This document shows, piece after piece, positions 1 to 5,280 of a stretch of DNA of 5,280 bases (within the stretch, counting starts at the first letter, position 1; each line of letters begins with the position of its first letter). This DNA is from an uncultured Ruminococcus sp. (GTDB lineage Bacteria > Bacillota > Clostridia > Oscillospirales > Ruminococcaceae). The DNA lies in assembly GCA_900551505.1 (NCBI GenBank), contig URWK01000106.1, positions 1-5,280 of the forward strand, given 5' to 3'. Position numbers and translations under genes: made by a program. A model generated the notes under the pieces. It did not search any database. It saw nothing but the letters and a program-made list of their open reading frames with translations, and had not been told where the DNA came from.

Positions 1-107
1 AAAAATTAAAAAAAAAAAAAAACAAATTTTTTTTTTTTTTATTTTTTATATTTTTTTTTTTTTGTTGGGGGGCCCCCCCCCCCCCCCGCGGCCCCCCCCC
101 CCCAAAA
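1..107. other. Homopolymer low-complexity end, probable assembly artefact
   Basis: The stretch is made almost only of single-base runs: A at 8-22, T at 27-40 and 51-63, G at 67-72, C at 73-87 and C at 92-103. The order A, T, G, C and the abrupt change to normal sequence near 108 are unlike any gene, promoter or repeat I know, and unlike the rest of the window. Long C runs are especially out of place in a genome of this composition. It most likely reflects low-quality read ends or a faulty contig edge. It lies where the guaB terminator would be expected, so that terminator cannot be judged here. Confidence 0.75.
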
Positions 108-125
108 CTTACCGTCTATAGAAAA

Positions 126-1595
126 TCAAATCTGTGCTGAATAGTTAGGTGCTTCCTTAGTGATATAAATATCATGCGGGTGGCTTTCTTTAAGACCTGC
201 ACCGGTAATTCTTACGAACTTAGCCTTTTCATGAAGTGTCGGAATATCCTGACAACCGCAATAGCCCATACCTGAACGGATACCGCCGACAAGCTGGAAA
301 ATAGTGTCTGAAACGGGTCCCTTGTAAGGAACACGTCCTTCAACGCCTTCCGGAACAAGCTTCTTTGCATCGCTCTGGAAATATCTGTCCTTTGAACCGC
401 AAGCCATCGCTCCAAGGCTTCCCATACCTCTGTAAACCTTGAACTGTCTGCCCTGATAAATTTCTGTTTCTCCCGGAGCTTCTTCACAACCTGCAAGCAA
501 TGAACCGAGCATTACCACATTAGCACCTGCTGCAAGAGCCTTTACTATATCGCCTGAATACTTGATACCGCCGTCCGCAATTATCGGAATACCGTACTTT
601 TCGGCAACACAAGCTGAATCATATACCGCTGTAATTTGCGGAACGCCTATACCTGCCACAACTCTTGTTGTACAGATAGAACCCGGACCGATACCAACTT
701 TAACGCAATCTGCACCTGCCTTGATAAGAGCTTCCGTGCCTTCTGCCGTGGCAACGTTTCCTGCAATTACAGGAATATCCGGGAAATGTTCTTTAATCTC
801 GCTTACACATCTTATAATATTCGCACTGTGTCCGTGTGCAGAGTCGAGAACAAGTACGTCAACTTGTGCATCAATAAGGGCTTTCGCTCTTTCAAGAACG
901 TCACGGGTTACACCGATTGCAGCTCCGCAGAGAAGTCTGCCTTTATTGTCCCTTGCAGAATTAGGATACTGGACTGATTTTTCAATATCCTTTATTGTAA
1001 CAAGTCCTTTCAATGCTCCGTTTTCGTCAACAAGAGGAAGTTTTTCAATCTTATGCTTCATCAGTATTTTCTGAGCTCCTGCAAGGTCCGTTCCGACCGG
1101 TGCTGTTACAAGATTGTCTTTTGTCATTACTTCGCCAATCTGAATATTGAAGTCGCTGAGAAAACGTAAATCCCTGTTTGTGAGTATTCCGACAAGCTTT
1201 CCCGTACGGTCAACTACCGGCACACCCGAAATCTTGTACTTACCCATGAGTTCATCGGCTTCGCTCACAAGTCTGTCCGGTGTAAGTGAAAACGGATTTA
1301 CTATAACGCCGTTTTCCGAACGTTTAACCTTGTCAACTTCGTCAGCCTGCTGTTCGATAGTCATATTCTTGTGAATGATACCGATACCGCCTTCTCTTGC
1401 AATTGCAATAGCCATTCTGGAATCTGTAACGGTATCCATTGCAGAAGTCATTATTGGTGTATTAAGATGAATTGTCTTTGTAAGCTGAGTTCCAAGCTTA
1501 ATCATATTCGGAGTAACATCGGAAGCCCCTGGAATAAGAAGTACATCATCGAAGGTAAGACCTTCTTTCTGGAATTTGTTTGAATCAGTAAGCAT
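126..1595 (-). CDS. guaB: IMP dehydrogenase (inosine-5'-monophosphate dehydrogenase)
   Basis: Cytosolic enzyme that oxidises IMP to XMP with NAD+, the committed step to GMP; active as a tetramer. The 489-residue product has the usual bacterial length and is complete. A TIM-barrel catalytic domain (about 10-95 and 210-485) is interrupted by two CBS motifs (about 97-150 and 155-207), the Bateman module that binds nucleotides in this family. Visible signatures are DSAHG at 251-255, the catalytic loop GIGPGSICTT at 301-310 with nucleophile Cys308, DGG at 341-343 that holds the IMP phosphate region, and the mobile-flap Arg404-Tyr405 dyad in SKDRYF that activates water for XMP hydrolysis. The ATG at 1593-1595 is set by GAGGAGGTT seven bases upstream. 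It stands alone on this strand, divergent from ilvB, with its own promoter. No purine riboswitch consensus is seen in the leader. No key residue is missing. Confidence 0.97.
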   Translation of the reverse strand: MLTDSNKFQKEGLTFDDVLLIPGASDVTPNMIKLGTQLTKTIHLNTPIMTSAMDTVTDSRMAIAIAREGGIGIIHKNMTIEQQADEVDKVKRSENGVIVNPFSLTPDRLVSEADELMGKYKISGVPVVDRTGKLVGILTNRDLRFLSDFNIQIGEVMTKDNLVTAPVGTDLAGAQKILMKHKIEKLPLVDENGALKGLVTIKDIEKSVQYPNSARDNKGRLLCGAAIGVTRDVLERAKALIDAQVDVLVLDSAHGHSANIIRCVSEIKEHFPDIPVIAGNVATAEGTEALIKAGADCVKVGIGPGSICTTRVVAGIGVPQITAVYDSACVAEKYGIPIIADGGIKYSGDIVKALAAGANVVMLGSLLAGCEEAPGETEIYQGRQFKVYRGMGSLGAMACGSKDRYFQSDAKKLVPEGVEGRVPYKGPVSDTIFQLVGGIRSGMGYCGCQDIPTLHEKAKFVRITGAGLKESHPHDIYITKEAPNYSAQI

Positions 1596-1600
1596 AAATT

Positions 1601-1609
1601 AACCTCCTC
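1601..1609 (-). promoter_or_regulatory. guaB ribosome binding site
   Basis: On the minus strand this reads GAGGAGGTT, a near-perfect match to the 16S rRNA anti-Shine-Dalgarno sequence. The AGGAGG core lies seven bases before the guaB ATG, which fixes that start and predicts efficient translation. Confidence 0.9.
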
Positions 1610-1636
1610 GTTTTTTCATACCTGATTGATTTTTCC

Positions 1637-1667
1637 GTTGCAGTATTCTTTTTATAACACCTGCAAC
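1637..1667 (-). other. Stem-loop in the guaB leader RNA
   Basis: Read on the minus strand, GTTGCA (1667-1662) pairs with TGCAAC (1642-1637). After one bulged G (1661), GTGTT (1660-1656) pairs with AATAC (1647-1643), with one G-U pair, closing an eight-base loop. This gives about 11 base pairs starting some ten bases after the predicted guaB transcript start. No U-run follows, so it is not a terminator, and it does not cover the ribosome binding site. It may stabilise the 5' end or be a protein site; its role is unknown and chance is possible. Confidence 0.45.
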
Positions 1668-1683
1668 AGCTTATATTTTATAA

Positions 1684-1712
1684 AGAATACTATTTTTCTG
1701 ATGTTTTGTCAA
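1684..1712 (-). promoter_or_regulatory. Predicted sigma-A promoter of guaB
   Basis: On the minus strand an exact -35 box TTGACA (1712-1707) is followed after 17 bases by TATTCT (1689-1684), four of six matches to the -10 consensus. Transcription would start near 1677-1678, leaving a leader of about 80 nt before the guaB ATG. The position, orientation and spacing fit the housekeeping sigma factor. No other pair in the spacer on this strand fits as well. Confidence 0.7.
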
Positions 1713-1861
1713 GGGGAATTTTAAGAACATATTGTTATACAAAAAAATGTAGCATATTCACTAAAAACATTATCCCTTGTTGAAAGTATACACACCTTTC
1801 TCATGTGAGAACTATACAGAAAAACTCGTAAAATTATATACAAATTAACCGAAATCTGTAC
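1713..1861. other. AT-rich spacer between the divergent promoters
   Basis: This stretch between the two -35 boxes has no credible coding sequence, tRNA or riboswitch. It holds one clear inverted repeat (1798-1811, listed separately), a weak AACA-TAT-TGTT dyad at 1726-1736 just upstream of the guaB -35 box, and AT-rich sequence at about 1822-1850 that could act as an UP element for the ilv promoter. Nothing else is recognised. Confidence 0.6.
1798..1811. promoter_or_regulatory. Inverted repeat, possible operator
   Basis: TTCTCA-TG-TGAGAA has two perfect six-base arms around a two-base centre. It lies roughly 86-99 bases upstream of the predicted ilv start and about 86 bases upstream of the guaB -35 box. 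It also satisfies the loose T-N11-A pattern of LysR-type sites, which is weak evidence by itself. A dimeric regulator could bind here to control either gene. No regulator gene is in the window, and the assignment is inference. Confidence 0.35.
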
Positions 1862-1890
1862 TTGACAAGCGAAAAATATCATTATATAAT
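1862..1890 (+). promoter_or_regulatory. Consensus sigma-A promoter of ilvBNC
   Basis: TTGACA at 1862-1867 and TATAAT at 1885-1890 are both exact consensus hexamers separated by the optimal 17 bases. A second, overlapping TATAAT at 1890-1895 has a 22-base spacer and is unlikely to be used. The start would be near 1897, giving a leader of about 58 nt that has no ATG, no T-box and no terminator hairpin. It should be a strong promoter unless repressed. Confidence 0.88.
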
Positions 1891-1938
1891 ATAATAAGTT
1901 GCAAAATAATAAAACAATACAATAAAATTATAAAGAAA

Positions 1939-1948
1939 AAGGGCGGTG
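1939..1948 (+). promoter_or_regulatory. ilvB ribosome binding site, decides the start
   Basis: The sequence AAGGGCGGTG resembles the ideal AAAGGAGGTG and ends six bases before ATG 1955. An in-frame GTG at 1946-1948 lies inside this site and has no good site of its own. The ATG at 1955 is therefore preferred, and it also gives the N-terminus expected for the family. Confidence 0.75.
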
Positions 1949-1954
1949 TTCGGA

Positions 1955-3571
1955 ATGATTAAAACGGCTGAAGCCATGGTTAAGTGTTTGGAACAGGAGG
2001 GTATAAAAGTCGTCTTTGGTTATCCCGGTGCGGCTATATGTCCCTTTTATGATTACCTCTCCAGAAGCAGTATAAGGCATATCCTTGTAAGGCAGGAACA
2101 GAACGGCGGTCACTCCGCCAACGGTTACGCAAGAATGACCAACAAACCTGCTGTATGCATTGCTACTTCCGGTCCGGGTGCTACAAACCTTATTACCGCC
2201 ATCGCAACGGCTTACGCTGATTCAGTTCCCCTTGTTGTAATTACCGGTCAGGTCTGCGTTGACCAGATTGGCAGAGATGTTTTTCAGGAAGCTGATATTA
2301 CCGGTTCTGCTGAACCTTTCGTAAAACACAGCTACCTCGTAAAAGATGCTGAACAGTTACCTAAAATTTTTAAGGAAGCTTTTTATCTTGCGGGAACAGG
2401 CAGAAAAGGCCCTGTACTTATTGATGTTCCTATGGACATTCAGCAACAGGAAATAAGCGACTTTGAATATCCTGAAAGCGTTGATATCCGTGCTTACAAG
2501 CCTACTACCAAGGGAAACAGTCTTCAGATAAAGAGAGTGGCGAAAGCCCTTAACGAAGCTGAAAAACCCCTTATATGTGCAGGCGGAGGAGTGTTCTCAT
2601 CTGATGCACAGAGTGAACTTTACGCACTTGCGGAAAAGGCTAAAATCCCTGTAGTAAGTACAATGATGGGTATTGGTGCTTTGCGTGGTGAAGACAGTCT
2701 TTATTTCGGTATGATTGGCACTCACGGCAGAAAACTCGCAAACAAAGCTGTTCAGGACTGCGATTTGATTCTCATGATTGGTGCAAGAGTCGGCGACAGA
2801 GCCGTTAAAACTCCTTTTTCTCTTGCGGAAACAACTACTATTGTACATATAGATATAGACCCTGCCGAAATCGGTAAGAATATCCCTACCGATATCCCAC
2901 TCGTAGGTGATGCAAAGTATATTCTCACTCACCTTATAGAACAGGTTGACGGCAAGGACAATTCGGAATGGCTCAATTCGCTTTCCGCCCAGAGAGTAAA
3001 AAAAGTTTATGAACCTGCTCAGAAAGGTTTCATAAATCCCAAGGAATTTATGGCACGTCTTTCGGCGAAAGCCCCTGAAAATACCGTACTTGTTGCCGAT
3101 GTAGGTCAAAATCAGATTTGGTGTTGCAATAACTTCAACGTCAAGGGCGGTCGCTTCCTCACAAGCGGTGGCATGGGTACAATGGGTTATTCGCTTCCTT
3201 GCGGAATAGGTGCTAAACTTGCAAGCCCCGAAAGCCTTGTTATTTCGGTATGCGGTGACGGTGCTTTCCAGATGTCCATGATGGAACTTGCTACGCTCGT
3301 TCAGCACAATGTCCCGGTAAAAATCATTCTCATGACTAACACAAGACTCGGAATGGTAAGAGAATTGCAGACTAAGAATTACGCTGACAATCAGGTTGCC
3401 ATACACCTTGACGGAAACCCCGATTTCATAAAACTTGCGGACGCTTACGGAATCGCAACATACAGGCTTGACAGTCCCGAAAATGAAGATATGGTAATTG
3501 ACAGACTCATAAATGACAAGGAAGCTTTCTTTGTTGAGTGTATCGTATCGCCGGATGAATCAACGCTTTGA
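1955..3571 (+). CDS. ilvB: Acetohydroxyacid synthase, large catalytic subunit
   Basis: TPP- and FAD-dependent enzyme joining two pyruvates to 2-acetolactate, or pyruvate with 2-ketobutyrate to 2-aceto-2-hydroxybutyrate; first common step of branched-chain amino acid synthesis. From ATG 1955 the product has 538 residues. The N-terminal TPP pyrimidine domain (about 1-165) contains YPGAA at 23-27 and catalytic Glu48 in RQEQ, where most relatives have RHEQ. The central domain (about 185-330) ends in HIDIDPAEIGKN. The C-terminal TPP pyrophosphate domain (about 360-530) has GDG at 434-436 and Asn462 as metal ligands. ITGQV and the IGRDVFQE block (105-112) mark it as acetohydroxyacid synthase rather than another TPP enzyme. 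Leu471, Cys101 and Val109 replace residues known from herbicide resistance (see findings). It ends about 20 residues earlier than typical relatives, lacking the PMVPPG-type tail. The ilvN neighbour 29 bases downstream supports a biosynthetic role, not catabolic AlsS. Confidence 0.95.
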   Translation: MIKTAEAMVKCLEQEGIKVVFGYPGAAICPFYDYLSRSSIRHILVRQEQNGGHSANGYARMTNKPAVCIATSGPGATNLITAIATAYADSVPLVVITGQVCVDQIGRDVFQEADITGSAEPFVKHSYLVKDAEQLPKIFKEAFYLAGTGRKGPVLIDVPMDIQQQEISDFEYPESVDIRAYKPTTKGNSLQIKRVAKALNEAEKPLICAGGGVFSSDAQSELYALAEKAKIPVVSTMMGIGALRGEDSLYFGMIGTHGRKLANKAVQDCDLILMIGARVGDRAVKTPFSLAETTTIVHIDIDPAEIGKNIPTDIPLVGDAKYILTHLIEQVDGKDNSEWLNSLSAQRVKKVYEPAQKGFINPKEFMARLSAKAPENTVLVADVGQNQIWCCNNFNVKGGRFLTSGGMGTMGYSLPCGIGAKLASPESLVISVCGDGAFQMSMMELATLVQHNVPVKIILMTNTRLGMVRELQTKNYADNQVAIHLDGNPDFIKLADAYGIATYRLDSPENEDMVIDRLINDKEAFFVECIVSPDESTL

Positions 3572-3584
3572 AATACAGAAGATT

Positions 3585-3590
3585 AAGGAG
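3585..3590 (+). promoter_or_regulatory. ilvN ribosome binding site
   Basis: AAGGAG lies ten bases before the ATG at 3601, in the 29-base gap after the ilvB stop. The short gap implies co-transcription with ilvB. Confidence 0.8.
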
Positions 3591-3600
3591 ATATTTGTAA

Positions 3601-4098
3601 ATGAAGAAGACTATATCTATCCTTGTGGAAAACCATGCAGGTGTGCTTTCAAGAATCTGCGGTCTTTTCTCAAGGAGAGGCTTTAATATAGACAGTCTTG
3701 CAGTCGGTGTGACTGATGACCCGAAGGTTTCAAGAATTACCATTGTCGCAAACGGCAGTGACTACACACTTGAACAGCTCGAAAAACAGCTTAACAAGCT
3801 CATCGAAGTTATCAAGGTAAGAACTCTTGAAAATGAAGAACTCCTCGCAAGAGAACTCTTGCTTGTGAAAATTGCGGTCGGTGCGGAAAAACGTTCCGAA
3901 ATCATGACTATTGCCCAGATTACCAAGGCAAGAATCGTTGATATTTCACAAACTACAATGACACTTGAAATTTCCGATACCGCTTTCCATCTGAAGCAAT
4001 TTGAAGATTTAATCAGACCTTACGGAATAATGGAAATGGTCAGAACAGGCACTATTGCAATCCAGAAAGGCACTGAAACAATAAGCCTTAAAAAATAA
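3601..4098 (+). CDS. ilvN: Acetohydroxyacid synthase, small regulatory subunit
   Basis: Regulatory partner of IlvB that raises its activity and confers valine feedback inhibition. The 165-residue product matches the usual short bacterial form (E. coli IlvH has 163). An N-terminal ACT domain (about 4-75) begins ISILVENHAGVLSRICGLFS and includes SRRGFNIDSLAVG; a C-terminal ACT-like domain (about 85-160) begins near RELLLVKIAV. By alignment from memory with E. coli IlvH, the valine-site residues Asn11, Gly14 and Asn29 are all present at the same numbers, so the complex should be valine-sensitive. The gene could equally be named ilvH, since the symbols are used interchangeably for this family. 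It lies between ilvB and ilvC and is complete; nothing is odd about it. Confidence 0.95.
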   Translation: MKKTISILVENHAGVLSRICGLFSRRGFNIDSLAVGVTDDPKVSRITIVANGSDYTLEQLEKQLNKLIEVIKVRTLENEELLARELLLVKIAVGAEKRSEIMTIAQITKARIVDISQTTMTLEISDTAFHLKQFEDLIRPYGIMEMVRTGTIAIQKGTETISLKK

Positions 4099-4108
4099 TT
4101 TACCGAAA

Positions 4109-4142
4109 ATCAGACCGTACCCTTAAAAAGTATGGTTTTGAT
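4109..4142 (+). other. Imperfect hairpin between ilvN and ilvC
   Basis: In RNA, 4109-4120 (ATCAGACCGTAC) pairs with 4130-4142 (GTATGGTTTTGAT) through about 12 base pairs, including two G-U pairs and one bulged U, around a nine-base loop. It starts 11 bases after the ilvN stop and ends about 17 bases before the ilvC ribosome binding site. A weak U-rich stretch follows (4149-4156) without a clean U-run, so full termination is unlikely. It could reduce read-through, protect the upstream mRNA or guide processing. No promoter is visible between the genes. Confidence 0.45.
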
Positions 4143-4157
4143 ATATAAATTTTCTTA

Positions 4158-4165
4158 TTGGAGGA
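4158..4165 (+). promoter_or_regulatory. ilvC ribosome binding site, decides the start
   Basis: TTGGAGGA contains GGAGG eight bases before ATG 4173. An in-frame TTG at 4158 would start within this site and add five residues with no site of its own, so ATG 4173 is chosen. Confidence 0.85.
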
Positions 4166-4172
4166 AAATAAA

Positions 4173-5204
4173 ATGAAGGAAAATAAAGTAGCACAGATTT
4201 TCTACGCAAACGATTGTGACCTTAACAAGCTCAATGGCAAGACAGTTGCTATTATCGGTTACGGTTCACAGGGTCACGCTCACGCTCTTAACCTCAAGGA
4301 CAGTGGCGTAGACGTTGTTGTCGGTCTTTACGAAGGAAGCAAGTCAAAGGCTAAGGCTGAAGCCGCAGGTCTTAAAGTTGTTTCTGTTTCAGAAGCCGCA
4401 AAACTCGGCGATGTTATCATGATTCTTATCCCTGACGAAAAGCAGGCTAAGGTTTACAAGGAAGAAATTGCTCCTTACCTCACAGCAGGAAAGACACTTG
4501 CTTTCGCTCACGGTTTCAATATCCACTTCGGTTGTATCGTACCTCCTGCAGACGTTAACGTAATTATGATTGCTCCTAAGGGACCTGGTCATACAGTACG
4601 TTCAGAATATCAGGTTGGTAAGGGTGTACCTTGTCTTATCGCAGTTCAGCAGGATGCTACAGGTGATGCTCAGGACATCGGACTTGCTTACGCAGCAGGT
4701 ATCGGCGGTGCAAGAGCCGGCGTTCTCGAAACAACTTTCAGAACAGAAACAGAAACTGACCTCTTTGGTGAACAGGCTGTTCTCTGTGGCGGTGTTACTG
4801 CTCTCATGCAGGCAGGTTTTGAAACACTCGTTGAAGCTGGTTACGACCCAAGAAACGCTTACTTTGAATGTATCCACGAAATGAAACTTATCGTTGACCT
4901 TATCTACCAGAGCGGTTTTGCAGGCATGAGATACTCTGTTTCAAACACTGCTGAATACGGCGACTACGTTTCAGGTCCTAAGATTGTTACAGCTGAAACA
5001 AAGAAGGCTATGAAGAAGGTTCTTTCTGACATTCAGGACGGTACTTTCGCTAAGGACTTCCTCCTCGATATGTCTGATGCAGGTTCACAGGTTCACTTCA
5101 AGGCTATGAGAAAGATTAACGCTGAACACCAGCTCGAACAGGTTGGTGCTGAAATCAGAAAGCTTTACAGCTGGAGCGATGAAGACAAGCTCATCAATAA
5201 CTGA
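4173..5204 (+). CDS. ilvC: Ketol-acid reductoisomerase, class I (short form)
   Basis: Converts 2-acetolactate to 2,3-dihydroxyisovalerate, and acetohydroxybutyrate to the isoleucine precursor, by Mg2+-dependent methyl or ethyl migration and NAD(P)H reduction; second common step of the pathway. From ATG 4173 it has 343 residues, the class I length. The N-terminal Rossmann domain (about 1-185) shows GYGSQGHAHALN at 29-40. The helical domain (about 186-330) carries the two-metal site: Asp196 and Glu200 in DLFGEQ, Glu232 and Glu236 in ECIHE. His113 and Lys136 match the conserved active-site His and Lys, and Ser257 in SNTAEYG the substrate serine. The cofactor loop reads GLYEGSKSK (51-59), with Tyr53 where many NADPH enzymes have Arg. 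Leucine codons are all CTT or CTC, a sign of high expression. It is the last gene before a terminator-like hairpin. Confidence 0.96.
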   Translation: MKENKVAQIFYANDCDLNKLNGKTVAIIGYGSQGHAHALNLKDSGVDVVVGLYEGSKSKAKAEAAGLKVVSVSEAAKLGDVIMILIPDEKQAKVYKEEIAPYLTAGKTLAFAHGFNIHFGCIVPPADVNVIMIAPKGPGHTVRSEYQVGKGVPCLIAVQQDATGDAQDIGLAYAAGIGGARAGVLETTFRTETETDLFGEQAVLCGGVTALMQAGFETLVEAGYDPRNAYFECIHEMKLIVDLIYQSGFAGMRYSVSNTAEYGDYVSGPKIVTAETKKAMKKVLSDIQDGTFAKDFLLDMSDAGSQVHFKAMRKINAEHQLEQVGAEIRKLYSWSDEDKLINN

Positions 5205-5247
5205 TTTTACTTAACTCAGGTTTCCTAATTTATGTTCATAAAAGCCC

Positions 5248-5280
5248 CGCCACCCCCAAAACTGCGTTTTGGGCGTGGCG
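5248..5280 (+). terminator. Strong hairpin after ilvC, probable terminator cut by window edge
   Basis: CGCCAC (5248-5253) pairs with GTGGCG (5275-5280). After one C-C mismatch, CCCAAAAC (5255-5262) pairs with GTTTTGGG (5266-5273) around a three-base TGC loop. That is 14 base pairs. The preceding GCCC suggests the stem may continue beyond the window. A U-run would fall outside the window, so termination is inferred. The A-run just before it (5240-5243) could serve as a short U-run for a convergent gene on the other strand. Confidence 0.75.

Noticed and set aside
67..103. G-run and C-run as a G-quadruplex or guaB terminator
   Set aside because: The block belongs to a series of homopolymers that looks artefactual, and it lacks the stem plus U-run order of a terminator on the guaB strand.
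562..1583. Open frames on the plus strand opposite guaB
   Set aside because: They lie inside guaB in antisense, show no recognisable protein family and have no supporting ribosome binding sites. guaB itself is complete with all catalytic motifs.
1881..1890. Perfect palindrome ATTATATAAT as an operator
   Set aside because: It is explained by the overlap with the consensus -10 box in AT-rich sequence.
1946..1948. GTG as an alternative ilvB start
   Set aside because: It lies within the likely Shine-Dalgarno sequence for ATG 1955 and lacks its own site.
1596..1954. T-box, purine riboswitch or leader-peptide attenuator in the divergent spacer
   Set aside because: No T-box or purine aptamer core sequence is visible, the predicted leaders are short, and neither has a terminator hairpin with a U-run or a short ORF rich in Leu, Val or Ile.
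2597..3406. A 269-residue open frame on the minus strand inside ilvB
   Set aside because: The translation is cysteine-, tyrosine- and serine-rich without domain signatures, as expected for the shadow of a coding strand; ilvB explains the sequence.
4144..4149. TATAAA as the -10 box of an internal ilvC promoter
   Set aside because: No -35-like hexamer lies at 16-18 bases upstream; the region there is part of the hairpin loop.
4389..4884. Overlapping open frames on both strands inside ilvC
   Set aside because: They are shadows of the strongly biased ilvC codons and contain no motifs of their own.

Overview
The window carries the divergent pair guaB (minus strand) and ilvB-ilvN-ilvC (plus strand). 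guaB encodes IMP dehydrogenase, the first committed step of GMP synthesis. The three ilv genes encode acetohydroxyacid synthase (catalytic and regulatory subunits) and ketol-acid reductoisomerase, the first two steps shared by valine, leucine and isoleucine synthesis. Moderate G+C in genes (about 40-45% by eye), very AT-rich spacers, strong AGGAGG-type ribosome binding sites, AGA arginine codons and the protein sequence types suggest a Bacillota organism. Clostridia, possibly an Oscillospiraceae/Ruminococcus-like gut anaerobe, is my best guess; the phylum is fairly safe and the family is not.

Layout. Bases 1-107 are homopolymer runs of A, T, G and C that do not look biological and probably mark a bad contig end. 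guaB fills 126-1595 and is complete. A 359-base spacer (1596-1954) holds back-to-back promoters. The guaB promoter is TTGACA-17-TATTCT, followed by a leader of about 80 nt with a hairpin. The ilv promoter is an exact TTGACA-17-TATAAT with a leader of only about 58 nt, too short for a T-box or a leader-peptide attenuator. A 6+6 bp inverted repeat lies between the two promoters. ilvB (1955-3571), ilvN (3601-4098) and ilvC (4173-5204) follow in one direction with short gaps. An imperfect hairpin lies between ilvN and ilvC, and a strong GC-rich hairpin after ilvC runs to the window edge, probably the operon terminator.

Function. IlvB (TPP enzyme) and IlvN (ACT-domain regulator) should form a valine-inhibited acetohydroxyacid synthase whose products IlvC isomerises and reduces. 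The valine-site residues of IlvN are intact, so the visible control is feedback on the enzyme rather than attenuation. I see no mobile element, CRISPR array, RNA gene or clearly new system. The best leads are in protein detail: IlvB naturally has Leu, Cys and Val at positions equivalent to plant herbicide-resistance sites Trp574, Pro197 and Ala205, with consequences for substrate preference. The IlvC cofactor loop and the short regulatory elements in the spacers come next.
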